NCBI GenBank assembly: GCA_033220425.1
Contig: CM065651.1
Span: forward strand, 1,860,001 to 1,924,000
Reading direction: 5' to 3'
DNA: 64,000 bases
Source of the DNA: Lepraria neglecta
Lineage: Eukaryota > Ascomycota > Lecanoromycetes > Lecanorales > Stereocaulaceae
In this document: in pieces, positions 55,377 to 64,000 of the stretch
Numbering within the stretch: position 1 is the first letter of the stretch
How the letters are laid out: every line of letters begins with the position of its first letter
Position numbers and translations under genes: made by a program
Notes under the pieces: generated by a model
What the model saw: only the letters and a program-made list of their open reading frames with translations
Databases searched by the model: none
What the model was told of the DNA's origin: nothing

Positions 55377-55558
55377 AAAGAACTGCTATGGCTCTGAAAG
55401 AGATGAACTCGACTGAAGAGCTAACTGCTGGTGGGATACTTATACAAATAGTGCTCTCAGGAAGTACGGATCTCTCGCTATAGCCTATAGTCATAGCGTA
55501 TGGCTGAAACCGCATCTGATTATGAGATATACTAACCTATAGTCCCACTGTAGCGATT
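55377..55558 (-). repeat. Split direct repeat A2
   Basis: 182 nt, ending (plus strand) in CACTGTAGCGATT, immediately next to B1. By my count it differs from A1 at 15 positions, all C/T in CpA or G/A in TpG context, with mutations on both copies. Confidence 0.9.
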
Positions 55559-55688
55559 AGTGTTCTCACTCCTGAAGCTATATATACCGGCACAAGTAGA
55601 TATATAAATAGATGCTTGGGCGGTCTAACGCTAGGGCTAGCAGGCCTAGAAAGGCTATAACAGGTGCCCCAGCGCTAGAAAACTCCCA
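55559..55688 (-). repeat. Split direct repeat B1
   Basis: 130-nt copy of B2, lying between the coding body and A2. It carries the TpA state at all five sites that distinguish it from B2, so it is the more heavily mutated copy. Confidence 0.9.
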
Positions 55689-55819
55689 AATAACACCCAA
55701 ATAACGCCCCCGTAGAGGGTTTCCGAGGAAGGCCTCGTAGGGTAGCTCCTGGCGAGTATCGCCAGTACTAGCGCTACTGGTACCGACGTAATACTATAAG
55801 TATTCGCTCGGGATAAGTG

Positions 55820-56310
55820 ACTATATATAGACGATAGGAGTCCGACTTCTATCGCCCTAGTAGCTAGATTTCTTCGTTACTAAGGCCTACCTCTTATACA
55901 GAGGTAGCGGCCCCCCTACGGAAGGAGTATCCTAAATAATAACCTTCTACCCTAAGTAATATAAGTACTTAACGAAGGTAACTCGTAGCGATCTCCCTTA
56001 TAAATACGGAGCCTCCTAGCTAGAAGAGGGGACTATTTAGTATGGTCTTCTACTTGAATAAATGGCGTAACGCCTTAACTGCGTATACTCTATCGCCGGA
56101 AGCTGCGATAGTAAGGGTAATACCCCGCCTGAAAGGGTCCGTTTTTAATACTGGGAGGGTGAGCTCTAGATGGTTCTTATATAGCCTTACTGAGCGACGA
56201 GTCAGGAACTACTGGCTGAATTCGTAATTATTATAATCTTTTGCGGTATAGGTAAACTCCCCTATACGGAGGAATGCGGCGAATATAAGGCAAAAGGCTG
56301 TATATAATAT
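55820..56310 (-). pseudogene. Tyrosine recombinase of the retrotransposon, mutated
   Basis: Read on the minus strand: AAFLRIGEFTY at about 56246-56280 carries the first catalytic Arg; further on come GYSFRRGAATSV, EVGLSNEEI, LLGR and KSDSYRLYI (about 55822-55935) in one frame with TAG/TAA between them. In active relatives the first of these boxes has His where Tyr stands here (H-x-x-R), the gap after NEEI is Gln and the gap after LLGR is Trp. All three are reachable by one C-to-T or G-to-A change. The last Tyr of SYRLYI is the likely nucleophile. The fold is clearly a tyrosine recombinase, but inactive. Confidence 0.8.
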
Positions 56311-57609
56311 TGAACCAGTCTCGTTATACTAGTTAAAATAAGGGAGGATCTATAGTAGTAGATCCTTAGTAATAGGACGTCTTTCTTTTGTCCCGGCCTC
56401 GCCCTGTAGGCGTTATATACCCGCTATTATACGTTCTAATTATAGGTTATGAAATACTGCGAGGCCCCTATAGCCTATATCTATATACGTTGATCTGACG
56501 CCTGTTAAGTAGGCCTTAACTATCTTTACCTTGACCCGTTTCGTGCTGAGATCTGCTATCTAGCTAGCTAATAAGTTTACTATTACTGGGAAGGGAGGTA
56601 TACTCCCCCTAAGTATATAATAGGTGATATATAACTGCGTTAGTATAGTATACGTTTTTCGGGTTTTTGTTGCTAACCCCTACTATAGGAGTCAAGCGGC
56701 TTCTCGTGGCAGTGCGGTCTAACTATACTACGATTATAGTAGGTCCCGCCCTGACTCAGCGGGGATGTAGCTAGGTGACCTAGCTAAGGGTATCTGTCAG
56801 CGATTTTTCGATATCGGAATCACGAGAGGTTATTAGCCAGTTAGTTAGCTCCTGTTGGGATCCATTCTGGAACCAAATAGATATTATATCTAGCCGTGAG
56901 CATAGCTATATCCCTTAGTAGGGCTATAGCTAGTCCACGGATCGAGGATTTATGCAGCCTATAGATACAGGCATTATTATCGCAATAAAGGGTTAATTTT
57001 AATCCCCGGAGTCGTTCTAACTATAGCTATATCGCGTGAAGAATAGCCTTCATTTCTTTAAATTATATATCTTTACGATAATAGCGTGTAGCGACCGGTA
57101 TACTAAAGATGTCCTGGACCGAGTATAAATGGGCTGGGTGATTAAGAATATAGCCCCCTATACCAAGCCTCCTAGAGGCGTTAGTCTATATATACTACGA
57201 TGGTCGACTAACGACGTGACGTAGTAGTTTAAGGCTATTCCAGTCCTTTAGGAAGGTATACTACTATAGTAGATCAGCCTTTATGGCTGCGGTGATATAT
57301 AGGATAGCTATTAGCCTCCGAATTACGTTAAAAAGTCGCCTTAAGAAGGCCCTTCCTAGAACTACAATTTTGGCAGTAAATAATAGAAAACCGACTGCTG
57401 ACTCAAGTTCCGAATATAGGATTATAGGCCTTTTAAGGAGGCCTTATACTATATTTCTTACCCTATCTAGCTTGTCCGGAGGGAGTCGTACCTATATAAG
57501 GATGCTATCGAATTCAATTCCTACAAAGTCGGCTTTTATACCTCTCGTATCCTTCGAATAGTTAACTGACAGGCCTAATTCGTTATATACTTGATCGAAT
57601 TAATAGCTA

Positions 57610-57885
57610 TATACGATAGCGTTAGCTTGTGGTGCCAGAATAGCGAAGAAATCGTCTAAGTAGTATAATACTATAGCCTATAGTAATACTGCGGTTATAA
57701 TCTAGTTAACCGCCTTTGTAAACAGGTTAAAGAGGAACGGTACTATACGTAAACTAAAGGGTAGATAGCGTTCTTTCCAGTAGAAACCATTATAGTAGAA
57801 ACCTAGTAGCTACTAGTCTAAAGTAGCTACTAGAATATGACGAAAGGCGTCTTTCAGGTCTCGCTTAACGAATTAAGCCCCTGGA
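57610..57885 (-). pseudogene. Reverse transcriptase of the retrotransposon, mutated
   Basis: One minus frame gives FVKRDLKDAFRHI (motif A with the first catalytic Asp), LLGFYYNGFYWKERYLPFS, LRIVPFLFNLFTKAVN and YYLDDFFAILAP (the YxDD motif C). In-frame TAG codons fall where related sequences have Trp or Gln (after LD, after AVN, after LL). The sequence type, with LPFxLRxxPFxFN and YLDDFFAI, fits DIRS-order reverse transcriptases better than those of Gypsy, Copia or LINE elements. RNase H should follow toward 57 kb but I could not delimit it. Confidence 0.78.
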
Positions 57886-59224
57886 CCTTGTTATAGCAGC
57901 GTATCCACGGCGTTATTATATATTATATACTCTAAGGTACCCTAATCGTAAGGTATACCATTATTAACTGAGCTGCTGTATAGAAACGAGAGGTTATGAA
58001 TACGTCTCTAGCCCCTATTATACTTCGGGACCAAGCCTAGCGGCAAATAGACGTACCGGGGCTCCGTCTGATAGTCTACTAGAGTTAACCAGTTATACTG
58101 AAGCTGTTTTTGAAGGTCCGCAGTTAATATATCTAGTGCTGCACGTACTAATTAGTGGTTTTAACTGAGGTATTAGATGTCTATACCTCTATACCCGATT
58201 TTTGCCCCCTTCCGAAGAATAGCCGCTAGGGTCTTGGCGAAGGTTTGATCGGGGTGATTCTTTAACTATTTATACTAACTATCGACGCGCAACGGGCCCT
58301 AATAGGGTAGATCTGGATCGGATAGATCGACGAGTAAGTATAGAAAACCTTCTACTACGTATAGTAGCGATATAGGTACCTGCGGGTACTCTAGGAGTTA
58401 TTCCGACTTGGAAATTCGATTTACTAGTAGTATTAAGTTGGCGTTATTCGAGGCCGAGTTAGCCCTTGAGCACGTATTCGCTAGGTGATTCTACTAATAT
58501 ATAGAATAGATATAAAGATACCTGCAGCGGTCGCGTAGATAGTGGCCGCTATTAAATGATCTATACGTGAATAGGCCTGAAGAGGAGGATTTTGAGGCAC
58601 TACTACCTGCGTATAACCTAGTATTGCCCTATACGGATATCCTTCGGACTAAGAGGTCTAAGCAGCGTCTATCATCGATCGACTAGGCTACTAGATCATC
58701 CTAGCCACTTAGGATACGTATAGTAACGAACGCGTGATGGTATGCGCGGATAGAGTCAAATTTATAGTATATATATAGCTCTATAAGGCGAAGGCGGTAG
58801 TCCGAAAGGGCTACCTGCAACTATATACTTACTATAGGGTATATATAGTAATAAACGGCCTGGCTATATACCTCGAAATACTACAGGAGGTATACTAACC
58901 CGTTAGTCTCCTGGATAGTATCGCTATCTATACGATTGGTATAGTTATAGGCTAGCTTTATAAGGTATTCCGTTTTAAATATTCCAAAGAAGATTTGCTT
59001 AAAATACTTAATATTAACAGTATAATAGCGCTTATAAAGACTAAGAAAGGGTTTCTTACCTTCGGCATGCCTGAAAGAGACTATTAGGCTATCCCCCTCC
59101 TCCGAGTCTATACTAGAAATAGATAAGTAGCGATAACGATGACGGCAACGGCGACTATATAACTTGTAGACTCGATAGCGATCCTGGTAATCGCGCTGGT
59201 CCTTTAGCGCCGCTAGGCGGTATT

Positions 59225-59455
59225 CTAACTCGCGAATTTGATTACGGTAACTAGGAGGAGGTATTTCGTCGATGAGGCTTGGGCTGATAGTTCCCGAAGA
59301 GGTAGTAGATACCTGTAATTCGGGGGGGGTATAGCATCCCTCCGAGTGGCTGTTTTGGCTTGTTTACGGTTCTTGGAGGAGGTCTTAGGGGCCGTCTTAG
59401 AGGCTTTCTTGGAGGCTTTCTTAGAGGTAGCTGATTTACGTGTAGCGACGGCCAT
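59225..59455 (-). pseudogene. Basic N-terminal part of the retrotransposon's first ORF
   Basis: The minus frame begins MAVATRKSATSKKASKKASK and stays Lys/Ser/Ala-rich for about 45 residues, then becomes unreadable with decay. Position just inside repeat A1 and the basic, disordered composition fit the start of a gag-like ORF1. It is not an independent chromatin-protein gene. Confidence 0.55.
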
Positions 59456-59565
59456 GACTAGGTGATACTAAGGTATTTATACTTAGAAAGAGGGGGGAAG
59501 AATGTAAGTATAGATAGGATGAAAGGATAGATGGACTAATATATATATAGGCTTAATTACTGTGA

Positions 59566-59747
59566 AAAGAACTGCTATAGCTCTAAAAGAGATGAACTCG
59601 ACTGAAGAGCCAACTACTGGTGGGATACTTATATAAATAGTGCTCTCAGGAAGTACGGATCTCTCGCTATGGCCCATGGTCATGGCGCATGGCTGAAACC
59701 GCATCTGATCATGAGACACACTAACCCACAGTCCCACTGTAGCGATT
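59566..59747 (-). repeat. Split direct repeat A1
   Basis: 182-nt copy of A2 at the 5' end of the element (minus strand). It begins AATCGCTACAGTGGGACT on that strand and is followed by the coding body. Confidence 0.9.
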
Positions 59748-61702
59748 TGGAGGGCTAGAGCACATACACCACCCATGCTTATGACTACAAGAGTTCAGTG
59801 TGTCAAGATCAAGTGTAGAGTCCCATGAATGACCAGACTCCGACTCCTACTGTCTAGCGAAAGTTGGCGCGCTAAGTTCATCAGAAGCTGAGAGATTTTG
59901 GCTGCCCAGACAGTGATATTCAAAATGTGCAAACTTGGTTTTTTGTGTGTGGTAGATATCGGTTCTCTTTAGCGAGCCATGTCCGCTCTATGTATGGCTA
60001 TTGTGCGATTCTTCTATCTTGTCTGGCAGACCAGTGAGTTCATCGATGACCCCACTCTTCCTGTCTGCTCAGTCATTGAGAAATTGCAATCCTTCCACAG
60101 CCTCCTGATATTAGACTATTTAGCGCACCCTCACACTGTCCAGATTGGCCAGCAACTACAGCGCTATCCTACTCCCATTCCCCTCCACGCATTGCACCTC
60201 TCTCAACAGATTGTCGACCTCGCCTTCTCCTCCTACAACACCAACCCCGGAAACCACCATAGAGATTTTTGAATTGTGATACCAGATCGAGGCTAATCTT
60301 GGAAATCGTTCGCCCTTCCTCAATGACTCGACGATTCGATAATGTCTATCCTTTGTTTCAGCACATGTTCTAAGGTGGAAATGTCTTGTTGCATGAGATC
60401 ATTTGTGATGTGGTTATTGGCGGGAGCCATCCGGGTATGCAACCAGACTGCCGATTTTACATTGCTAAGGCGTGGCGATGGTTTCAGTGCTTGATAGTCA
60501 GAAACAAAGGGAGAACAGAAATAAGTGAATGCACTAAGAAGGGTTTGTGTTTCAACAAGCTTGCCCACTGCTGATTAATTTGTGTCTCGACGCACTTTCC
60601 AGAGGGAACGCTTTCTTTTACTTCACTAATCCTGTGACAGGGAATGAGAGATGATGGAAATTTTGTAAGACCCTTACTGGCGCCAATAGCTAACCTATTA
60701 CACCAATCTCTTGATCCTCCCTGTACCGATAGTAAAAGGCCGACCATCCGTCCACTCAATGAATTCCATATCAGCCTCAATAGGATCATACTTGTTAGCC
60801 CACCCATTTATCATCGCCGCAGTCGCCAAGCCACGATAACTATGTAGCATGAGGTATCCAATAGGTATGATAGTTAATTTCACGTTCCCAACTTCCTATG
60901 TCCTCGTGTTATAGATTGAGTTGTCCTGGTGGCCTGTAGAGTATGCCAAATCTGACATGGTGTTCACCGCTGCTTGAGCCAGGACGTCTATGGTATCACC
61001 CAACTTATTTTGCTGCCGTACTTTGTGAACTTGATGGTGAATCGAGTTGATGGGACATCCATGTACCATTGGTGGCGGCGATGTCCCCCTTGCCGAGACC
61101 CTGCTGAGTCGGAAATTGACATCCATTAGTAACGGCAGGGAGCGTGGTATTCATGGCCGTCAGAGTAGCGTTGACTGCTGGCATTGTGGCAAGTTTTGTA
61201 AGGAGAAGTTTTGGGCAAGAAGGATGGGCATTGGCTCTCGATTGAAGGGGCTCTTGAAGTTGGTACGGTGGTTGGTTGAAGAAGCTTTGATGTGAGTCTC
61301 TGTAAAGTGTGTTGAACTGAGTGTGATGTTGCGTTTGTTGAAGAGGAGCTCGAAGTGTTTATTGGACGGAGGATAGAGTCGAAAGCTCTCGAGGCGACTT
61401 GAAAGCTTTTATGGCGGCTTATGTTTTTCACATGCTTGATAAATTGAAGGAAAATGAGGATATCTGAATTTCTCATTCTTGAACTAAGCAACCTCCGCTG
61501 GGCATGTGAAGAACCTGGTGTGAGAGTTGAAATTATTCATCGATCGATTTTCACATGTTGTACGGCCGTAGTGCATTGGGTCCTCGCTGTTTCCACCCGC
61601 ACAGCCCTGTTGAAGTCTGACGCCCCGACTCAGCAAGTGCTTCTCAGGTTGAGTGAGATCTTTTCCACTTGGTATTGGTAAGTCGGGGCAATGAGCTCAT
61701 AT
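59748..61702. other. Right flank of the transposon, no supported gene
   Basis: The plus frame 59979-60272 (97 codons) is open without a known motif. On the minus strand at about 61030-61180 a frame reads GCQFPTQQGLGKGDIAATNG, then shifts to DTIDVLAQAAVNTMSDLAYS, which may be worn coding sequence of a secreted protein; I cannot name it and do not call a gene. Base composition returns to normal immediately after 59747. Confidence 0.35.
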
Positions 61703-63051
61703 TCATCGCATGCGCTGGGCAAAGTCCTTGAGGTACTCAGCCAGCTTCTGGACGTTTGCCATTGGCACAGCATTGTAGTTGCTTATCCGGATTCCACCAA
61801 CGCTACGGTGCCCTTTGAGACCCTGTAACGTTCGGCTCTCTGCGCCTTCCAAGAACTCCTTCTCCGTGGCAGCATCTCCAGCACGAAAGCAAATGTTCAT
61901 TCTGCTTCGGACGTCCTTGTGAGGTACGATTTGGTAGACACTTGGATTTTCGTCGAGGATACGGTAGATGATCTCGGCTTTGGCATTTGCAACAGCTTCT
62001 TGCCCTGAGACTTTAGTATCACCGTGGGTAGAGAGCAATGACCGCATGACCTGGCCTGCAATCCAGATGGAGAAGATGGGCATGGTGTTGTACAATGAGT
62101 TGTTTTTGGCAATGACAGACCAGTTCAGAATCGCAGGCGGAGACCATACTCCTACTGCATGTAGGAATGAGGGCGAAGGAACCGTAGCCAGGATGTCTTT
62201 GCGGACGATTACCAAGGTCACATCCGTGATTCCTATTGTCCATACATTAGTTGAAGACTGTTTTGCATTTAGGCCCGAGAATATTCACCAATATTCTTCT
62301 GTGCCCCTCCGTAGATCACTGCATACTTGCTCACGTCGACTCGACGGCTGAGGAAGTTGGAGCTCATGTCAGCGACTACCAATCTGTCGTCTTCGCCATC
62401 TTTCGACATAAGACATTTGGGAAAGCTTGGAAATTCTACACCGTCCACTGTCTCGTTGTCACAATAGTACGCAAACGCACTCCCTCCACGAGAGGTCATC
62501 TTCCACGTATCCTCGTGCGGTATCTTGCCAAATTTGCCTTCATTCCATTCCCTAGCATCCGTAACAATGCTGACAAAATTCTCGGCCTTTCCGCCGTTCT
62601 TCAACGGCTCTAGAAGGTTTGCTGCCTCTTGCGATGCCTTGAGCGACCAAGAGCCAGTGACAATATATTCAAGACGTAATCCTTCCCGAATCTCCCTCCT
62701 GACTCTCTCCAGAATCTTCTCTTCGTCACTTCCGAGCTCTTTCTCGGCCAGCCTTCTTCTCTTCTCCACCCAAACAGCTACCATGTTGTAAACCACAGCA
62801 CTGAACTCCCCGCTTCCACCACCATGCATGAAGAGGATGTCATAGTTGTCCGGTATACCCAGCAATGAGACCAGCGCAGCCTTTGTGTCTGCCAAAATCT
62901 TGTTGGCCGTGGGGGAGCGGTGGGATATTTCTGCTAACGAGAGACCGCTGTCCTCGAAGTTGACGAATGCACGGGCCCCTTCTTCGAGGACAGGAGTAGG
63001 CAGGGGGGCGGGACCTGCCCCGAAGTATGCTACCTCTTCTCTGGAAGGCAT
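61703..63051 (-). CDS. SER1: Phosphoserine aminotransferase
   Basis: Two exons, 62289-63051 and 61703-62232, with a 56-nt intron (GTGAAT...TAG), give 430 residues. I start at the ATG at 63051 ([18 protein letters not shown]), since the frame beyond it lacks an ATG and family members start here. Landmarks are [25 protein letters not shown] (phosphate-binding loop), [32 protein letters not shown] with the cofactor-binding Asp, and YGGAQKNIG, whose Lys forms the PLP Schiff base and sits two residues before the splice. It converts 3-phosphohydroxypyruvate and glutamate to phosphoserine in serine biosynthesis. The C-terminal part ([11 protein letters not shown]) is intact. It is divergently transcribed from the homoaconitase gene. 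Confidence 0.93.
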
Positions 63052-63224
63052 CTTGCAGTGCAAGTGGAGAGGAATTAATTCGTTTGCTTCAACGCTGGTC
63101 AAGACAGAATTCCGCAGCCTTTCGGACAGGACTCAAAGTCCTACAATTTTTCTCCGAACTTCGCCAGAACCACTGCCACCCCCATTGTGCTTTCTTGGAC
63201 GTTCCTTAGACTGCGTGAGGCGAG
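63052..63224. promoter_or_regulatory. 173-bp divergent promoter of SER1 and LYS4
   Basis: Start codons of two amino acid biosynthesis genes lie only 173 bp apart in opposite directions, so regulatory sequence is probably shared. It contains an inverted repeat, AGGACT-CAA-AGTCCT (63128-63142), whose GGACTCA differs by one base from the general amino acid control site TGACTCA. Whether a Gcn4/Cpc1-type factor binds there is not shown. Confidence 0.4.
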
Positions 63225-64000
63225 ATGCTTGTAAGTGCGCCATCCTATCGCTTGTAATCTGCGGTGTTGAGCTAATTGCCGCACAGAAGAGGACCGGAGC
63301 TTTACTGCTTCGCTGCAGAGCAACGAGACCTCTTCCTCGGCAACCTTTGCCCCATATCAGGCCTCGATCCTACTGTACTACTACACCTCGTAGACATGCG
63401 GATGTCTTCCCCTCCCAGATCGAGGATTCCTCCTCTGCCGCCATCCTCTCCTCCCTACAAAGCCCAGCTCTAGCCCCGCAGACTCTCACAGAAAAGATTG
63501 TCCAGCGCTACTCCCTTGGCCTCGCCAACGACCAATACGTGAAAGCTGGAGACTATGTCACCCTGTCGCCGCACCATTGCATGACACACGACAACTCATG
63601 GCCCACGGCTCTAAAGTTCATGTCAATTGGGGCATCTAAGATCCACGATCCCAGGCAGATCGTTATGACCCTAGATCACGACGTCCAGAATAAAAGCGAG
63701 TCAAATTTGAAGAAATACAGACAGATTGAGGAGTTTGCGAAGAAGCAAAAGGTGGACTTCTTTCCTGCGGGGAGGGGCATCGGCCATCAGATCATGGTTG
63801 AGGAAGGATATGCTTTCCCCGGAACCATGACAGTTGCGTCAGACAGTCATTCGAACATGTATGGAGGAGTGGGCTGTCTAGGTACCCCCATGGTACGGAC
63901 TGATGCGGCTTGTATATGGGCAACAGGAAAGACCTGGTGGCAAGTTCCACCCATTGCCAAGGTCACATTTACGGGAGCTCTACACAAAGGTGTTACCGGC
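63225..64000 (+). CDS. LYS4: Homoaconitase, mitochondrial, 3' end outside the window
   Basis: Exon 1 is only ATG CTT (63225-63230), followed by a 56-nt intron (GTAAGT...CACAG, 63231-63286); exon 2 runs from 63287 off the right edge. This join gives [20 protein letters not shown], an Arg-rich mitochondrial presequence without acids, and then the mature protein ([17 protein letters not shown]...). Other aconitase-family landmarks are [63 protein letters not shown] and [12 protein letters not shown]. The enzyme interconverts homocitrate-derived intermediates in the alpha-aminoadipate route to lysine, a fungal trait, using a 4Fe-4S cluster; the cluster cysteines lie beyond the window. The six-base first exon rests on the presequence and the perfect donor, so it is likely but inferred. 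Confidence 0.88.

Larger units (their letters stand above)
55176..59747 (-). mobile_element. RIP-mutated tyrosine-recombinase retrotransposon with split direct repeats (PAT/Ngaro-like, DIRS order)
   Basis: On the minus strand the element runs from 59747 to 55176 in the order A1 (59566-59747), coding body, B1 (55559-55688), A2 (55377-55558), 71-nt spacer, B2 (55176-55305). A copies are 182 nt and B copies 130 nt, each pair alignable without gaps; B1 and A2 are directly adjacent. The body encodes, in order, a Lys-rich basic N-terminus (59455), a reverse transcriptase (about 57610-57885) and a tyrosine recombinase (about 55820-56310), all riddled with TAG/TAA. Split direct repeats plus a tyrosine recombinase define PAT/Ngaro-type elements, which close a circle and integrate by recombination rather than by an integrase. 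Both outer ends adjoin ATT; I see no longer target duplication, as expected. CpA and TpG are strikingly rare and TpA common in the body. Confidence 0.85.

Noticed and set aside
55176-55688. Reading the left repeats as a separate deleted copy or as LTRs
   Set aside because: The order A1-body-B1-A2-B2 with abutting B1 and A2 and equal repeat lengths fits split direct repeats; LTRs would need one identical repeat at both outer ends, and the outer ends here differ (A versus B).
59225-59455. Lys-rich frame resembling a histone tail or chromatin protein
   Set aside because: It sits just inside repeat A1 of the retrotransposon on the coding strand of the element and loses coherence within 50 residues; ORF1 start is the simpler reading.
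60698-61491. Overlapping minus frames with protein-like pieces right of the transposon
   Set aside because: No start, no recognisable domain, and at least one frame change needed; noted only as possible debris.
1-64000. tRNA, rRNA, CRISPR arrays, bacterial-type operons
   Set aside because: No tRNA-like T-loop with matching arms was found by eye, no repeat-spacer array exists, and introns and gene spacing are fungal. A tRNAscan run could still find a tRNA I missed.

Overview
The window is nuclear DNA of a filamentous ascomycete (Pezizomycotina). The evidence is the short GT-AG introns (about 45-90 nt), an L-ornithine monooxygenase of the siderophore pathway, a FAR11/STRIP-type STRIPAK subunit, the alpha-aminoadipate lysine enzyme homoaconitase, fungal STAND/HeLo-like N-terminal modules, and a transposable element whose repeat copies differ only by CpA/TpG-to-TpA transitions, the mark of repeat-induced point mutation (RIP). 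A leotiomycete is possible, but genus cannot be read from the sequence.

Layout. 0-1.4 kb: 3' part of sidA. 2.9-10.7 kb: two intact tandem ankyrin proteins and, on the other strand, a wrecked relative that has the same N-terminal module but an SH3 end. 11.3-18.5 kb: ordinary single-copy genes (AIM32, a CYC2-like mitochondrial reductase, a methionine/large amino acid permease, an MMTAG2-like RS protein, a small orphan). 18.9-23.7 kb: a decayed NACHT-ankyrin gene. 24.2-32.5 kb: MTQ1/HemK methyltransferase, a secreted-type membrane glycoprotein, and the seven-exon FAR11 gene. 33-37.6 kb: a same-strand array of six copies of a small C2H2 zinc-finger family, only one of them intact, joined by a conserved C-terminal tail. 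38.4-39.3 kb: an Impact/UPF0029 protein. 39.7-46.4 kb: a gene graveyard with a kinase-TPR pseudogene, kinase and pseudokinase fragments, a cysteine-rich secreted protein and a cytochrome P450 end. 47.5-50.2 kb: a STAND-N/pseudokinase/ZZ-finger protein. 50.5-52.4 kb: an RBR ubiquitin ligase (ITT1/RNF14 type). 53-55.2 kb: a dead short-chain dehydrogenase and an orphan STAND N-terminus. 55.2-59.7 kb: a RIP-mutated tyrosine-recombinase retrotransposon with split direct repeats. 61.7-64 kb: divergent amino acid biosynthesis genes, phosphoserine aminotransferase and homoaconitase.

Two processes shape the window. Conserved housekeeping genes keep clean frames and canonical introns. Between them lie members of expanded fungal families (STAND/ankyrin, kinase-TPR, HeLo/pseudokinase, C2H2), most of them broken by single nonsense codons, frameshifts or deletions. 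Several of the stop codons sit where a single C-to-T or G-to-A change would create them, which fits the RIP seen directly in the transposon. The most distinctive object is the transposon at 55,176-59,747: reverse transcriptase plus tyrosine recombinase on the minus strand, bounded by an A1 ... B1-A2 ... B2 repeat arrangement, as in PAT/Ngaro-type elements of the DIRS order.
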